Shown in pieces: positions 23,062-35,038 of a stretch of DNA of 64,000 bases (position 1 is the stretch's first letter; every line of letters starts with the position of its first letter). Under the pieces are notes generated by a model that saw nothing but the letters and a program-made list of their open reading frames with translations, was not told where the DNA came from and ran no database searches. Source of the DNA: Curvibacter sp. GWA2_64_110 (GTDB lineage: Bacteria > Pseudomonadota > Gammaproteobacteria > Burkholderiales > Burkholderiaceae_C); assembly GCA_001797315.1 (NCBI GenBank), contig MGPC01000007.1, positions 124,001 to 188,000 of the forward strand, written 5' to 3'. Made by a program: the position numbers and the translations under genes.

Positions 23062-26000
23062 CTAGGCTGCCTCGGCCATGGAAACAGCGGACTCCATGTC
23101 GACCGCCACGATGCGCGAGACGCCCTGCTCCTGCATGGTCACGCCGATCAACTGCTCGGCCATCTCCATGGCGATCTTGTTGTGGCTGATGAAGAGGAAC
23201 TGGGTGCCTTTGCTCATGCTGGAGACCAGCTTGGCATAGCGCTCGGTGTTGGCGTCGTCCAGCGGCGCGTCCACCTCGTCCAGCAGACAGAACGGCGCCG
23301 GGTTGAGCTGGAAGATGGCGAACACCAGCGCGATGGCGGTCAGCGCCTTCTCGCCACCGGAGAGCAGGTGGATGGTCTGGTTCTTCTTGCCCGGCGGCTG
23401 CGCCATGACCTGCACGCCGGAATCCAGGATTTCGTCGCCGGTCATGATCAATCTGGCCTGGCCGCCACCGAACAGCTCGGGGAACATCTTGCCGAAGTGT
23501 TCGTTGACGGTCTTGAAGGTGCCGCCCAAGAGTTCACGCGTTTCACCGTCGATCTTGCGGATGGCGTCTTCCAGCGTGTTCATGGCGTCGGTCAGGTCGG
23601 CCGACTGGGCGTCGAGGAACTGCTTGCGCTCACGGGCGTGGGCCAGTTCATCCAGTGCGGCCAGATTGACGGCCCCCAGGGCGGCGATCTCGCGGTTGAG
23701 GCGGTCGATCTCGCCTTGCAGGCCGGTCAGGCGCACGTTGCCGTCCACTATCGATTTCGCCACCGCCTCCAGGTCGGCCTGGGCGTCCGTCAGCAACTGG
23801 GCGTACTGCTCGAAGCCCAGCCGTGCCGCCTGCTCCTTGAGCTGGAAATCGGTGATGCGCTGGCGCAGCGGCTCGAGTTCGCGCTCGAGCTGCAGGCGGC
23901 GCTCGTCGCTGGCGCGCAGCTTGGTCGTCAGGTCATCGTATTCGCTGCGTTTGGCGGCCAGCACCTGCTCGCGCTCCAGCTTCAGCGCCAGTGCGTTCTG
24001 CAGGCCGGCCTGCGCGGCGGCATCGGTCAGACGCGCCAGTTCGTCACGGGCGCGTTGCTCCTCGGCCACCAGCGAGGTGGCCTGCTGTTCGGCGGTTTCG
24101 ATGGCGCGCGACAACTCGGCCTTGCGGGCGTCGAGCGTACGCAGCGAGAACGTGGCTTCCTGCGCCTGGCGTTCCAGGCTGCGTTGCTGTTCGCGGCAGG
24201 CATTGAGTTTGCGCTCGGCCTCCAGCACGCGTTCGTCGAACTGGGCATGGCGCTCCTGGCTGTCGGCCAGTTGCATGTCGAGTTCCTCGAAGCGGGCTTC
24301 GGCAGCGATGCGGCGCTCCTGCAGCTCTTCCAGCTGGGCGTCGACCTCGGCCATGTCGCCGGTTATCTGCTCGCTGCGGGCCCGGGTCTGCTCGGCCAGC
24401 TGCGTCAGGCGCAGGGTCTCGACCTGCAGTTCATGCGCACGGCTCTGGCTCTCGCTGGCTTCACGGCGTGCCGTCACCAGGCGCTGCGAGGCATCGGCAT
24501 AAGCCGCTTCGGCGCGGATCAGCGCGCTGCGCGCCTCATCAACGATGAAGGACTGGGCACGCAGCTGCTTTTCCAGGTTCTCGATTTCCTGGGCACGCGC
24601 CAGCAGGCCGGCCTGCTCGGAATCCTGCGCATAAAAGCTGACGCCGTGCGCGCTGACGGCGTGGCCACTCTTCACATACAGGGTCTCGCCCGGCTGCAGC
24701 TGGGCGCGCTGGGCCAGGGCTTCCTCGAAGCTCTGCGCCACATAACAACCCTGCAGCCAGTCAACCAGCACAGCCTTGAGGCCGGCGTCGTTGACGCGCA
24801 GCAGGTCGGACAGGCGCGGCAAGCTGCCCGCCTTCTCCGGTGCAGCGGCCTGCGGCGCGCTGTAGAAGGCCAGCTTGGCCGGCGGCGCATCGGCACCGAA
24901 AGCACGCACCATGTCGAGACGGCTGACCTCCAGCGCGCCCATGCGTTCGCGCAACGCGGCTTCCAGTGCGTTTTCCCAGCCCTGCTCGATGTGCAGCTTG
25001 GTCCACAAGGCCTGCAGATCAGCCAGGCCGTGCTTGGCCAGCCAGGGCTGCAGCTTGCCGTCGGTCTTGACCTTTTCCTGCAGCGCCTTGAGCGCTTCCA
25101 TGCGCGCCGACAGGTCGGCCTGGCGGGCCGATTCGGTGTTGACGGCCTGTTGCTGCTCGCGCCGTGCGTCGTCCAGTTGCGGCACCTGTTCCTGCAGCTC
25201 GTGCAGACGGGCCTCGTTCACACTGGCCGCTTCGGTGGCTTCCGCCAACTGGCCTTGCAGGTTTTGCAGGCGCGCTTCGTCGGGTGCGGCCAGCGCATTG
25301 CGGTCGGCGCTCAGGCGTTCGCGCCGCTGCTGCAGCTGGCGCGACTGCTCTTCAATATTGCGCTGCTCGGCCGCCAGCACCTGGATCTGCTGCTGTACCT
25401 GGGTCACGCTGCCGCGCTGTTCGTTGGCACGGCTCTGGGCCTGGCGCAGCGCCTCTTCCAGATCGGGCAGGGCCTGCGCCTGCTCTTCCAACTGGGCGGC
25501 CAGCAACTCGTTCTTTTCCTCGCCCACCAGCGCCAGTTCGGCCAGCCGTTCGATCTCGGCGGCAGCATCTTCCTTGCGGGTCGCCCACTGGGCCGTCTGT
25601 TCTTTCAGCGTGATCAGGCGTTCCTCGACGCGCTGGCGGCCCTCGACCACGAAGCGGATCTCGGCTTCCAGCCGCCCCACTTCGGTGCTGGCCTCGTACA
25701 GCAGGCCCTGCGCCTGATTGACCTGATCGCCGGCGGCGTAGTGCGCCTGGCGGATGGTTTCCAGATCGGCCTCGATGTGGCGCAGGTCGGCCACGCGCGA
25801 TTCGAGCTCGATCACCGCCTTCTCGCCGTCCTGGCGGATCTTGGACTGGTCAGCCTCGGCCTCGGTGCGGCGCAGGTACCAGAGCTGGTGCTGCTTGAGC
25901 GTGACGTCCGACTGCAGCGCGTTGTACTTCTGCGCCACCTCGGCCTGGCGCTCCAGCTTGTCCAGGTTGGCGTTGAGTTCGCGCAGGATGTCCTCGACGC

Positions 26001-26577
26001 GGGTCAGGTTCTCGCGCGTGTCCGACAGGCGGTTTTCGGTCTCACGGCGGCGCTCCTTGTACTTGGAAACGCCCGCGGCCTCTTCCAGGAACAGGCGCAG
26101 CTCCTCCGGCTTGGACTCGATGATGCGGCTGATGGTGCCCTGGCCGATGATGGCGTAGGCGCGCGGACCGAGGCCGGTGCCGAGGAACACGTCCTGCACG
26201 TCGCGCCGGCGCACCGGCTGGTTGTTGATGTAATAGCTGCTGGTGCCGTCGCGCGTCAGCACACGCTTGACCGCCACCTCGGCGTACTGGCCCCACTGGC
26301 CGCCGGCACGGTGGTCGGCGTTGTCGAACACCAGCTCCACGCTGGCACGGCTGGCCGGCTTGCGGGTGTTAGTGCCGTTGAAGATGACGTCCTGCATGGA
26401 CTCGCCGCGCAGTTCGCTGGCGCGGCTCTCGCCCAGCACCCAGCGCACTGCGTCCATGATGTTGGACTTGCCGCAACCGTTGGGGCCGACCACGCCCACC
26501 AGTTGGCCCGGCAGCATGAAGTTGGTGGGTTCGGCGAACGACTTGAACCCGGACAGCTTGATGGAGTTAAGACGCAC
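23062..26577 (-). CDS. smc: Chromosome segregation ATPase SMC
   Basis: SMC compacts and segregates the chromosome with ScpA and ScpB. The 1171-residue protein has the N-terminal Walker A (GPNGCGKSNIMDAVRWVLGE) and two long coiled-coil arms (rich in Glu, Gln, Arg and Leu) around a hinge near residues 500-650. The C-terminal ABC part carries the signature LLSGGEKALTAIAL and Walker B FCLLDEVDAPLDD. Translation starts at a GTG (26577, MRLNSIKLSGFKSF). Its promoter must lie in the 144-base gap shared with the divergent dapC. It heads a smc-zipA-ligA transcript. Confidence 0.96.
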   Translation of the reverse strand: MRLNSIKLSGFKSFAEPTNFMLPGQLVGVVGPNGCGKSNIMDAVRWVLGESRASELRGESMQDVIFNGTNTRKPASRASVELVFDNADHRAGGQWGQYAEVAVKRVLTRDGTSSYYINNQPVRRRDVQDVFLGTGLGPRAYAIIGQGTISRIIESKPEELRLFLEEAAGVSKYKERRRETENRLSDTRENLTRVEDILRELNANLDKLERQAEVAQKYNALQSDVTLKQHQLWYLRRTEAEADQSKIRQDGEKAVIELESRVADLRHIEADLETIRQAHYAAGDQVNQAQGLLYEASTEVGRLEAEIRFVVEGRQRVEERLITLKEQTAQWATRKEDAAAEIERLAELALVGEEKNELLAAQLEEQAQALPDLEEALRQAQSRANEQRGSVTQVQQQIQVLAAEQRNIEEQSRQLQQRRERLSADRNALAAPDEARLQNLQGQLAEATEAASVNEARLHELQEQVPQLDDARREQQQAVNTESARQADLSARMEALKALQEKVKTDGKLQPWLAKHGLADLQALWTKLHIEQGWENALEAALRERMGALEVSRLDMVRAFGADAPPAKLAFYSAPQAAAPEKAGSLPRLSDLLRVNDAGLKAVLVDWLQGCYVAQSFEEALAQRAQLQPGETLYVKSGHAVSAHGVSFYAQDSEQAGLLARAQEIENLEKQLRAQSFIVDEARSALIRAEAAYADASQRLVTARREASESQSRAHELQVETLRLTQLAEQTRARSEQITGDMAEVDAQLEELQERRIAAEARFEELDMQLADSQERHAQFDERVLEAERKLNACREQQRSLERQAQEATFSLRTLDARKAELSRAIETAEQQATSLVAEEQRARDELARLTDAAAQAGLQNALALKLEREQVLAAKRSEYDDLTTKLRASDERRLQLERELEPLRQRITDFQLKEQAARLGFEQYAQLLTDAQADLEAVAKSIVDGNVRLTGLQGEIDRLNREIAALGAVNLAALDELAHARERKQFLDAQSADLTDAMNTLEDAIRKIDGETRELLGGTFKTVNEHFGKMFPELFGGGQARLIMTGDEILDSGVQVMAQPPGKKNQTIHLLSGGEKALTAIALVFAIFQLNPAPFCLLDEVDAPLDDANTERYAKLVSSMSKGTQFLFISHNKIAMEMAEQLIGVTMQEQGVSRIVAVDMESAVSMAEAA

Positions 26578-26707
26578 AGCGAGTCTAAGTAATTGATTGG
26601 ATTGGACTTTTTATCCACCACACGGGTAGACGAAGCCTTGATGATACCGTGTGCGCCGCGCCCACTCCCGAATGGCCGTACCCCGGGGCCGGGCCTGCCA
26701 TCCACAG

Positions 26708-26713
26708 GATAAT
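26708..26713 (+). promoter_or_regulatory. -10-like box of dapC
   Basis: GATAAT ends 8 bases before the dapC ATG at 26722 with no Shine-Dalgarno sequence between, as for the other suspected leaderless genes here. Confidence 0.4.
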
Positions 26714-26721
26714 GACACCCC

Positions 26722-27912
26722 ATGAATCCGAATCTTTCCCGCCTGCAGCCCTACCCTTTCGAACGGCTCAAGCAACTCTTCGCCGGCGTCACGCCCAACC
26801 CGAACTACCGCCCCATCAGCCTGGGCATCGGCGAGCCGCGCCATGCGACCCCCAAGCTGATCACCGATGCGCTGACCGCCAACCTCAGCGGCCTGGCCAG
26901 CTACCCGGCCACCGCCGGCGAGCCGGCCCTGCGTGAAGCGGCCGCCGGCTGGCTGCAGCGGCGTTATGGTGTGGCCGTCAACCCGGCCACCCAGGTGCTG
27001 CCGGTCAACGGCTCGCGTGAAGCGCTGTTCGCGCTGACGCAGACCGTGGTGGACGGCGCCAAACCCGGCGCCACCGTGCTCTGCCCGAATCCGTTCTATC
27101 AGATCTACGAGGGCGCCACCCTCTTGGCCGGCGCCCAGCCCTACTACGTGCCGAGCGACCCGGCGCGCAACTTCGCGGTGGACTGGGACCGCGTGCCGGC
27201 CGAGGTCTGGGCCCGCACCCAGATGATCTTCACCTGCTCGCCCGGCAACCCGACCGGCGCCGTGATGCCGCTGGACGAATGGAAAAAGCTGTTCGAGCTG
27301 AGCGACCGCTACGGCTTCGTCATCGCCTCCGACGAGTGCTACAGCGAGATCTATTTCCGCGACGAGCCGCCACTGGGCGGCCTGGAAGCGGCCGTCCGCC
27401 TCGGCCGCAGCGACTTCAGGAACCTGATCGCCCTGACCAGCCTGTCCAAGCGCAGCAATGTGCCGGGCATGCGCAGCGGCTTTGTCGCCGGCGACGCGGC
27501 GCTGATCAAGCCCTTCCTGCTCTACCGCACCTACCACGGCAGCGCCATGAGCACCGTGGTGCAGGCCGCCAGCGTGGCCGCCTGGAACGACGAGCAGCAC
27601 GTGATCGAGAACCGCAACCTGTACCGCGAGAAATTCGCCCGGGTCACGCCCCTCTTGAGCCAGGTGCTGGACGTCGCCCTGCCCGATGCCGCCTTCTACC
27701 TGTGGGCCGGCGTCAAAGGATCCGACACCGATTTCGCGCGCGAGCTGCTCGCTCTTTACAATGTGACTGTTTTGCCCGGCAGCTACCTCGCCCGCGAAGC
27801 CCACGGCTTCAACCCCGGCGCCGGGCGCATCCGCATGGCGCTGGTGGCCGAGACCGCCGAGTGCGTGGAAGCCGCCGAGCGCATCGTCAAGTTTGTCCAA
27901 TCCAGAACCTAA
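26722..27912 (+). CDS. dapC: Succinyldiaminopimelate transaminase DapC
   Basis: DapC is a PLP-dependent fold-type I aminotransferase making N-succinyl-LL-2,6-diaminopimelate in the lysine/peptidoglycan pathway. The 396-residue protein shows [16 protein letters not shown] near the N-terminus, [18 protein letters not shown], and [16 protein letters not shown] with the PLP lysine and phosphate-binding arginine. The assignment over other aspartate-type aminotransferases rests on position immediately before dapD, 16 bases away, with dapE nearby. Confidence 0.92.
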   Translation: MNPNLSRLQPYPFERLKQLFAGVTPNPNYRPISLGIGEPRHATPKLITDALTANLSGLASYPATAGEPALREAAAGWLQRRYGVAVNPATQVLPVNGSREALFALTQTVVDGAKPGATVLCPNPFYQIYEGATLLAGAQPYYVPSDPARNFAVDWDRVPAEVWARTQMIFTCSPGNPTGAVMPLDEWKKLFELSDRYGFVIASDECYSEIYFRDEPPLGGLEAAVRLGRSDFRNLIALTSLSKRSNVPGMRSGFVAGDAALIKPFLLYRTYHGSAMSTVVQAASVAAWNDEQHVIENRNLYREKFARVTPLLSQVLDVALPDAAFYLWAGVKGSDTDFARELLALYNVTVLPGSYLAREAHGFNPGAGRIRMALVAETAECVEAAERIVKFVQSRT

Positions 27913-27928
27913 AAGCCTGAGAAAAACC

Positions 27929-28753
27929 ATGAGCCAACAACTGCAACAGATCATCGACGCCGCGTGGGAAGACCGCGCCAACATCTCCCCCAAGTCCACC
28001 CCGAAGGACGTGGCCGATGCGGTCGAGCACGTCATCACCGAACTCAACGGTGGCCGCCTGCGCGTGGCCAGCCGCCAGGGCGTGGGCCAGTGGACCGTGC
28101 ACCAGTGGATCAAGAAGGCCGTGCTGCTCTCGTTCCGCCTGAAGGACAACGAAGTCATCAAGGCCGGCGACCTCGGTTTCTACGACAAGGTGCAGACCAA
28201 GTTCGCCCACCTGACGGAAGAAGAGATGAAGGCCAGCGGCGTGCGCGTGGTGCCGCCGGCCGTGGCACGCCGCGGCAGCTTCATTGCCAAGGGCGCCATC
28301 CTGATGCCGTCCTACATCAACATCGGCGCCTACGTCGATGAAGGCACCATGGTCGACACCTGGGCCACCGTCGGCTCCTGCGCGCAGGTCGGCAAGAACG
28401 TCCACCTGTCCGGCGGCGTCGGCCTGGGCGGCGTGCTGGAGCCGCTGCAAGCCAACCCGACCATCATCGAAGACAACTGCTTCATCGGTGCGCGCTCCGA
28501 GATCGTCGAAGGCGTGATCGTGGAAGAGAACTCGGTCATCTCCATGGGTGTCTACATCGGCCAGAGCACCCCGATCTATGACCGCAGCACCGGAGAGGTG
28601 AGCTACGGCCGCGTGCCGGCCGGCTCCGTGGTCATCAGCGGCAGCCTGCCCAAGGACGGCGGCAAGTACAGCCTTTATGCCGCCATCATCGTCAAGCGTG
28701 TCGACGCGCAGACCCGCGCCAAGACCAGCCTGAACGACCTGTTGCGCGACTGA
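27929..28753 (+). CDS. dapD: 2,3,4,5-tetrahydropyridine-2,6-dicarboxylate N-succinyltransferase DapD
   Basis: DapD transfers succinyl from succinyl-CoA to tetrahydrodipicolinate, the step before DapC. The 274-residue protein has an N-terminal helical domain and a left-handed beta-helix made of hexapeptide repeats ([47 protein letters not shown]). Its length and motifs match the proteobacterial trimer. It starts at ATG 27929; earlier in-frame codons run back into dapC. It is co-transcribed with dapC. Confidence 0.96.
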   Translation: MSQQLQQIIDAAWEDRANISPKSTPKDVADAVEHVITELNGGRLRVASRQGVGQWTVHQWIKKAVLLSFRLKDNEVIKAGDLGFYDKVQTKFAHLTEEEMKASGVRVVPPAVARRGSFIAKGAILMPSYINIGAYVDEGTMVDTWATVGSCAQVGKNVHLSGGVGLGGVLEPLQANPTIIEDNCFIGARSEIVEGVIVEENSVISMGVYIGQSTPIYDRSTGEVSYGRVPAGSVVISGSLPKDGGKYSLYAAIIVKRVDAQTRAKTSLNDLLRD

Positions 28754-28805
28754 TCCGCCCGAAGCAGATCACAACTAAAAACGCTGTTGAACGGGAGCTG
28801 AACGC

Positions 28806-29960
28806 ATGAGCACGATGGGCACCATGGAGCGGATCCTGCGGCTGATGGCCGAGAAGAAGGCTTCGGACGTCTACCTCTCGGCGTTCGCGCCGGCGCTCAT
28901 CCGTATCAACGGCCAGTGCGTGCCGATCAACAGCCAGCCACTGACGCCCGAGGCGCCGCGCAGCCTGCTCGCCGAGCTGCTGCCGGCCGAACGCCTGAGC
29001 GAACTCGACCGCACCGGCGAACTCAACATGGGTTTTCCGCTCGCCGGCGTGGGGCGTTTCCGCCTGAGCGCCATGCGCCAGCGCGGTTCGGTGGCAGCAG
29101 TGATCCGTTTCATCGCCAACGAAGTGCCGCCGCTGGCTTCGCTGTCGTTGCCGCCCATCCTGGCCGACCTGATCATGGAAAAGCGCGGCCTGCTGCTGAT
29201 GGTGGGCGCCACCGGCATGGGCAAGAGCACCTCGCTAGCCTCGATGATCGACCACCGCAACGAGAACGCCTCCGGCCACATCCTGACCATCGAGGACCCG
29301 ATCGAGTTCCTGTTCAAGAACAAGCGCTCGGTGGTCAACCAGCGCGAGATCGGCTCCGACACTGCCTCGCTGGGCGTGGCGCTGCAGAACGCGCTGCGCC
29401 AGGCGCCGGACGTGATCCTGATCGGCGAGATCCGCGACCGCGAGACCATGTCGGCGGCCATCGCCTACGCGCAGTCCGGCCACCTGTGCCTGGCCACCAT
29501 GCACGCCAACAACAGCTACCAGGCGCTCAACCGCATCCTGAGCTTCTACCCGGTGGAAGTGCGCCAGGCCATGCTGGGCGACCTGTCCAGCGCGCTCAAG
29601 GCCATCGTCTCGCAGCGCCTGCTGCGCACCACCGCCGGTGGGCGCACGCCGGCGGTCGAGGTCATGCTCAACACCAAGCTGGTGTCGGAGCTGATCGAGA
29701 AAGGCGACTTTTCCGCCGTCAAGGAAGCGCTGGAAAAAGCCATGGCCGAAGGCTCGCAGAACTTCGAGCAGGACATCGCACGCCTGATCGCGGAGGGCAT
29801 TGTCGACCGCAAGGAAGGCCTGGCCAACTCCGACTCGCCCACCAACCTGATGTGGCGGCTGCAGAACGACTTCAGCAAGACGGCCCAGCCGCAGGCGCCG
29901 GCCGAAGACCTCGACGACCAGCCGTCGTTCACCGAAATCACCCTGGATGTGAAGCATTAA
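28806..29960 (+). CDS. PilT/PilU-family type IV pilus ATPase
   Basis: The 384-residue protein is a hexameric secretion/retraction ATPase of the PilT family. It has an N-terminal PAS-like domain at about 1-100, Walker A GATGMGKST at 134-142, an Asp box (ILTIEDPIEFLF), Walker B (VILIGEIRDRETM) and a His box (HLCLATMHANNSYQALNRIL). The extended C-terminus (to 384) and the start resemble PilU more than PilT. It would drive or assist pilus retraction at the inner membrane. It sits between dapD (52 bases away) and dapE, without other pilus genes, so its regulation may follow the lysine genes. Confidence 0.88.
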   Translation: MSTMGTMERILRLMAEKKASDVYLSAFAPALIRINGQCVPINSQPLTPEAPRSLLAELLPAERLSELDRTGELNMGFPLAGVGRFRLSAMRQRGSVAAVIRFIANEVPPLASLSLPPILADLIMEKRGLLLMVGATGMGKSTSLASMIDHRNENASGHILTIEDPIEFLFKNKRSVVNQREIGSDTASLGVALQNALRQAPDVILIGEIRDRETMSAAIAYAQSGHLCLATMHANNSYQALNRILSFYPVEVRQAMLGDLSSALKAIVSQRLLRTTAGGRTPAVEVMLNTKLVSELIEKGDFSAVKEALEKAMAEGSQNFEQDIARLIAEGIVDRKEGLANSDSPTNLMWRLQNDFSKTAQPQAPAEDLDDQPSFTEITLDVKH

Positions 29961-29991
29961 GGCGCACTGCGCCTGAGAGTTTCCTGCCGCC

Positions 29992-31155
29992 ATGACCCGT
30001 ACCCTGCAACTGACCGAACAGCTGATCTCGCTGCCCTCCATCACGCCGACGGATGCCGGCTGCCAGGCGCTCATTGCCGCGCGCCTGCAGCCGCTGGGCT
30101 TTGTCTGCGAGACCCTGGAGAGCGGCCCGGCCGATTTCCGCGTCACCAATTTATGGGCAAAACGGGCTGCAACCCATACGAATGCCGCGCAAGGCGCTCC
30201 TAAAACAATAGCATTCGCCGGCCACACCGATGTCGTACCGACCGGTCCGGTGGCGCAGTGGACGAGCGACCCGTTCGCCCCGACCCACCGCGACGGCAAA
30301 CTGTTTGGTCGCGGCGCCAGCGACATGAAGACCTCGCTCGCCGCCTTCGTGGTCGCGATCGAGGAATTTCTCGCCGTCCGGCCGCAGGCCCATCTCAACA
30401 TCGCCCTGCTGCTGACCAGCGACGAGGAAGGCCCGGCCGTCGATGGCACGGTGATGGTGTGCCGCGAACTGCAAAAGCGCGGTGAAACGCTGGACTTCTG
30501 CATCGTCGGCGAGCCGACCTCGGTGCAGCGCACCGGCGACATGATCAAGAACGGCCGGCGCGGCACCATGAGCGGCAAGCTCACCGTCAAGGGCCTGCAG
30601 GGCCACATCGCCTACCCGCAGCTGGCGAAGAACCCGATCCACCTGTTCGCCCCGGCCATGGCCGAGCTGGCGAGCATCGAATGGGACCGCGGCAACGACT
30701 TCTTTCCGCCCACCAGCTGGCAGGTCAGCAACATCCATGGCGGCACCGGCGCCAGCAACGTGATCCCCGGCACGCTGGTGGTCGATTTCAATTTCCGTTT
30801 TTCCACCGAGTCCACGCCCGAGAGTCTGCAGCAGCGCCTGAGCGCCGTGCTCGACCGGCACGACCTCGAATACGAGCTGGCCTGGACCATCGGCGGCCTG
30901 CCCTTCCTCACCACGCCCGGCACCCTGGTCAACGCGGTGCGCGAGGCCATCCGCGAGGAAACCGGCATCGAGACCGAGCTCTCCACCAGCGGCGGCACCA
31001 GCGATGGCCGCTTCATCGCCCAGATCTGCCCCCAGGTGATCGAGCTCGGGCCGACCAATGCCACCATCCACAAGATCGACGAGCACATTCCGGTGGCCGA
31101 CATCGAGCCGCTGAAGAACATCTACCGGCGCGTGCTGGAAAAGCTGGTCGCATGA
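29992..31155 (+). CDS. dapE: Succinyl-diaminopimelate desuccinylase DapE
   Basis: DapE hydrolyses N-succinyl-LL-DAP to LL-DAP using two zinc ions. The 387-residue M20-family enzyme shows FAGHTDVVP (metal H78, general D80), [29 protein letters not shown] (catalytic glutamates) and a late [13 protein letters not shown]. Residues about 57-73 form an extra loop before FAGHTDVVP compared with E. coli as I recall it. Part of this loop ([10 protein letters not shown], 66-75) is encoded by a short repeat shared with ligA. It overlaps prmB by ATGA. Confidence 0.95.
   Translation: MTRTLQLTEQLISLPSITPTDAGCQALIAARLQPLGFVCETLESGPADFRVTNLWAKRAATHTNAAQGAPKTIAFAGHTDVVPTGPVAQWTSDPFAPTHRDGKLFGRGASDMKTSLAAFVVAIEEFLAVRPQAHLNIALLLTSDEEGPAVDGTVMVCRELQKRGETLDFCIVGEPTSVQRTGDMIKNGRRGTMSGKLTVKGLQGHIAYPQLAKNPIHLFAPAMAELASIEWDRGNDFFPPTSWQVSNIHGGTGASNVIPGTLVVDFNFRFSTESTPESLQQRLSAVLDRHDLEYELAWTIGGLPFLTTPGTLVNAVREAIREETGIETELSTSGGTSDGRFIAQICPQVIELGPTNATIHKIDEHIPVADIEPLKNIYRRVLEKLVA
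30187..30216 (+). repeat. 30-bp short repeat within dapE, shared with ligA
   Basis: GCGCAAGGCGCTCCT, six variable bases, then ATAGCATT are identical to the ligA copy (20948-20977) and in the same reading frame. The surrounding codons (TTA, GCA, AAA, ACA, ATA) are visibly more AT-rich than the rest of dapE. Confidence 0.7.
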
Positions 31156-32038
31156 CGCAGACACTGACTGAACAGCCGACGGTCATCGAACTGGTCGTCG
31201 CCGGCGCCAAACAACTCACCGACGCCGGCGTTGCTTTCGGCCACGGTACGAACAATGCCTTTGACGAAGCCACCTGGCTGGTACTGTGGCAGCTCGGGCT
31301 GCCGCTGGACGACCTGGATTCCGTGGCAAATCGGCCCGTAGCCCCCGCCGATCAAGTGCGGGTAGCTACACTTTTGGAAGCGCGCATCGGCACGCGCAAG
31401 CCCGCCGCCTACCTGACGCACGAGGCCTGGCTACAGGGCGTGCCGTTCTACGTGGACGAGCGCGCCATCGTGCCGCGCTCCTTCATCGCCGAACTGCTGG
31501 CCGATGGCAGCATCGACCCCTGGCTGGGCGAGCACACGAAGAAGGTTCTGGACCTGTGCACCGGCAATGGCAGCCTGGCCGTGCTGGCGGCCCTGGCCTA
31601 CCCGGACGTGACGGTGGACGGCGCCGACCTCTCGCTCGATGCGCTGGCCGTGGCGCGCATGAATGTCGAGAAGCATGGGCTGGAAGACCGCATCACGCTG
31701 CTGCAGTCCGATGGTCTCGCCGATGTTCGTGGCCCCTACGACCTGATCCTGTGCAACCCGCCCTACGTCAACGCGCAGAGCATGGCCGCCCTGCCGGCCG
31801 AGTACCGCGCCGAGCCTGAACTGGCACTGGCCGGCGGCGCCGACGGCATGGATTTCATCCGCCGACTGCTGCAAGAGGCACCGGCCCACATGAACGAACA
31901 GGCCGTGCTGGTGCTGGAAATCGGCAACGAACGCGACCACTTTGAAGCCGCCTTTCCGATGCTGGAAGTGGTGTGGCTGGAAACCAGCGCTGGCGATGAC
32001 CAGGTATTGCTGGTCACGCAAGAGTCCCTACTGAAACA

Positions 32039-32042
<4 letters not shown>
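31152..32042 (+). CDS. prmB: Ribosomal protein uL3 N5-glutamine methyltransferase PrmB
   Basis: PrmB methylates a glutamine of ribosomal protein L3. The 296-residue protein has an N-terminal helical domain, [32 protein letters not shown], the SAM-binding [13 protein letters not shown] and the catalytic ILCNPPYVN (NPPY). PRSFI and the target-specific [13 protein letters not shown] favour PrmB over PrmC. ATG 31152 overlaps the dapE stop, and the prmB stop overlaps the next start, so dapE-prmB-ABC-F are coupled. Codons around 31363-31380 (GTA GCT ACA CTT TTG) are unusual and may be repeat-derived. Confidence 0.92.
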
Positions 32043-33994
<1,952 letters not shown>

Positions 33995-34003
33995 GCGGCG
34001 GCT

Positions 34004-35038
34004 TCAGAGCTGCAACTGCGACACTTCGCCGCCGCGCGCCGAGTACTTGACGCCGGCGTGCAGCTTCTCCAGTTGCACGCGTGCCGAGCGGCCGCCATAG
34101 ACCGCCGAGCGCAGCCACTCGCACTCGCCCTGCAGGGCCGCCTCGTCCGCCAGCCGGGTGTGCCAGACACGCTGCTCGGCGTTCCAGCGATAACCACGCA
34201 CCTTGAGCAGATCCTTGGCCTCGAACGGTGCCGCGGTGGCCTGCAGCCGATAGGCGGTCTGCGTGCCCGCCAGCAGCAGGCGCGCCAGGCCGGTCTGCTG
34301 CGCCTGCGGCAAGGTCTGCCCCAGCACGGCGAGCAGGGCATGGCAATCCATTTCGGCGCGGTGGGCGTCGTAGAACCAGCCGTTTGAAAGTGCCAGACTT
34401 TCCAGCTTGGCCGAAGACTGGCCTTCGCTCTTCCAGTCGATGTCGGCAAACGAACAGGCCCAGGGCAGTTGCGCGAAGACCGGCAGGCGCGCTTCGACAA
34501 AGGGGCGATCGAAGGCGGCGTTGTGGGCAATGATCAGGTCGGCACCCGCCAGCAGCTCCGCCACACGCGCTTCGTCGAGCCGCTGGCCGCGCACCATGTC
34601 GTTGCTGATGCCGGTCAGTGCTTCGATCTCGGGCAAGATCGGCATGCCCGGGTCTTCCAGCCCGTCGTACACCTGCACGGCGCCGCAAGGCCGGCCGCTC
34701 CCGGCATCGACCTCGACGCGCAGCAAGGCCAGTTCAATGATCTTCTCGCGGCTGGCATCGAGCCCGGTGGTTTCGGTGTCGAGCAACACGACATGACGCA
34801 CCGCGCCTTGTGCCGGTTCAAATTGCAGGCAGGGCTGCAGTCGGCGCAGCACGCGGAAATCGGGATGGCTTTCCAGCTGGCGTGCCAGGGCTTCCGGGCT
34901 CGCAGCGTCCGCAAGCGGTGCGGGGGCGGGAATAACCGCTCGAGGAGCACTCTTCCTGGTGCGCGCCTTGCCTTTGGCCGTGGGCGCCAGCGGCACCACC
35001 GGCCCCTCGAATCCGAAATCGAGCTGCGGGTCGCTCAC
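34004..35038 (-). CDS. DEDDh 3'-5' exonuclease (DNA polymerase III epsilon-like)
   Basis: The 344-residue protein has a variable N-terminal extension of about 80 residues and then a DnaQ-type exonuclease. Exo I is [13 protein letters not shown], Exo [21 protein letters not shown] and Exo [14 protein letters not shown] with the DEDDh histidine. The C-terminal ~110 residues ([20 protein letters not shown]) are an accessory part seen in stand-alone DnaQ-like proteins. It is not the replicative proofreading subunit by length and architecture. GTG 35038 overlaps the stop of the upstream chemoreceptor, so it is co-transcribed with it despite the unrelated role. Confidence 0.85.
   Translation of the reverse strand: MSDPQLDFGFEGPVVPLAPTAKGKARTRKSAPRAVIPAPAPLADAASPEALARQLESHPDFRVLRRLQPCLQFEPAQGAVRHVVLLDTETTGLDASREKIIELALLRVEVDAGSGRPCGAVQVYDGLEDPGMPILPEIEALTGISNDMVRGQRLDEARVAELLAGADLIIAHNAAFDRPFVEARLPVFAQLPWACSFADIDWKSEGQSSAKLESLALSNGWFYDAHRAEMDCHALLAVLGQTLPQAQQTGLARLLLAGTQTAYRLQATAAPFEAKDLLKVRGYRWNAEQRVWHTRLADEAALQGECEWLRSAVYGGRSARVQLEKLHAGVKYSARGGEVSQLQL

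Noticed and set aside
29960-29974. Hairpin AGGCGC-ACT-GCGCCT after the pilus ATPase gene as a terminator
   Set aside because: The stem is short and no T tract follows; dapE starts 18 bases later and may be co-transcribed.
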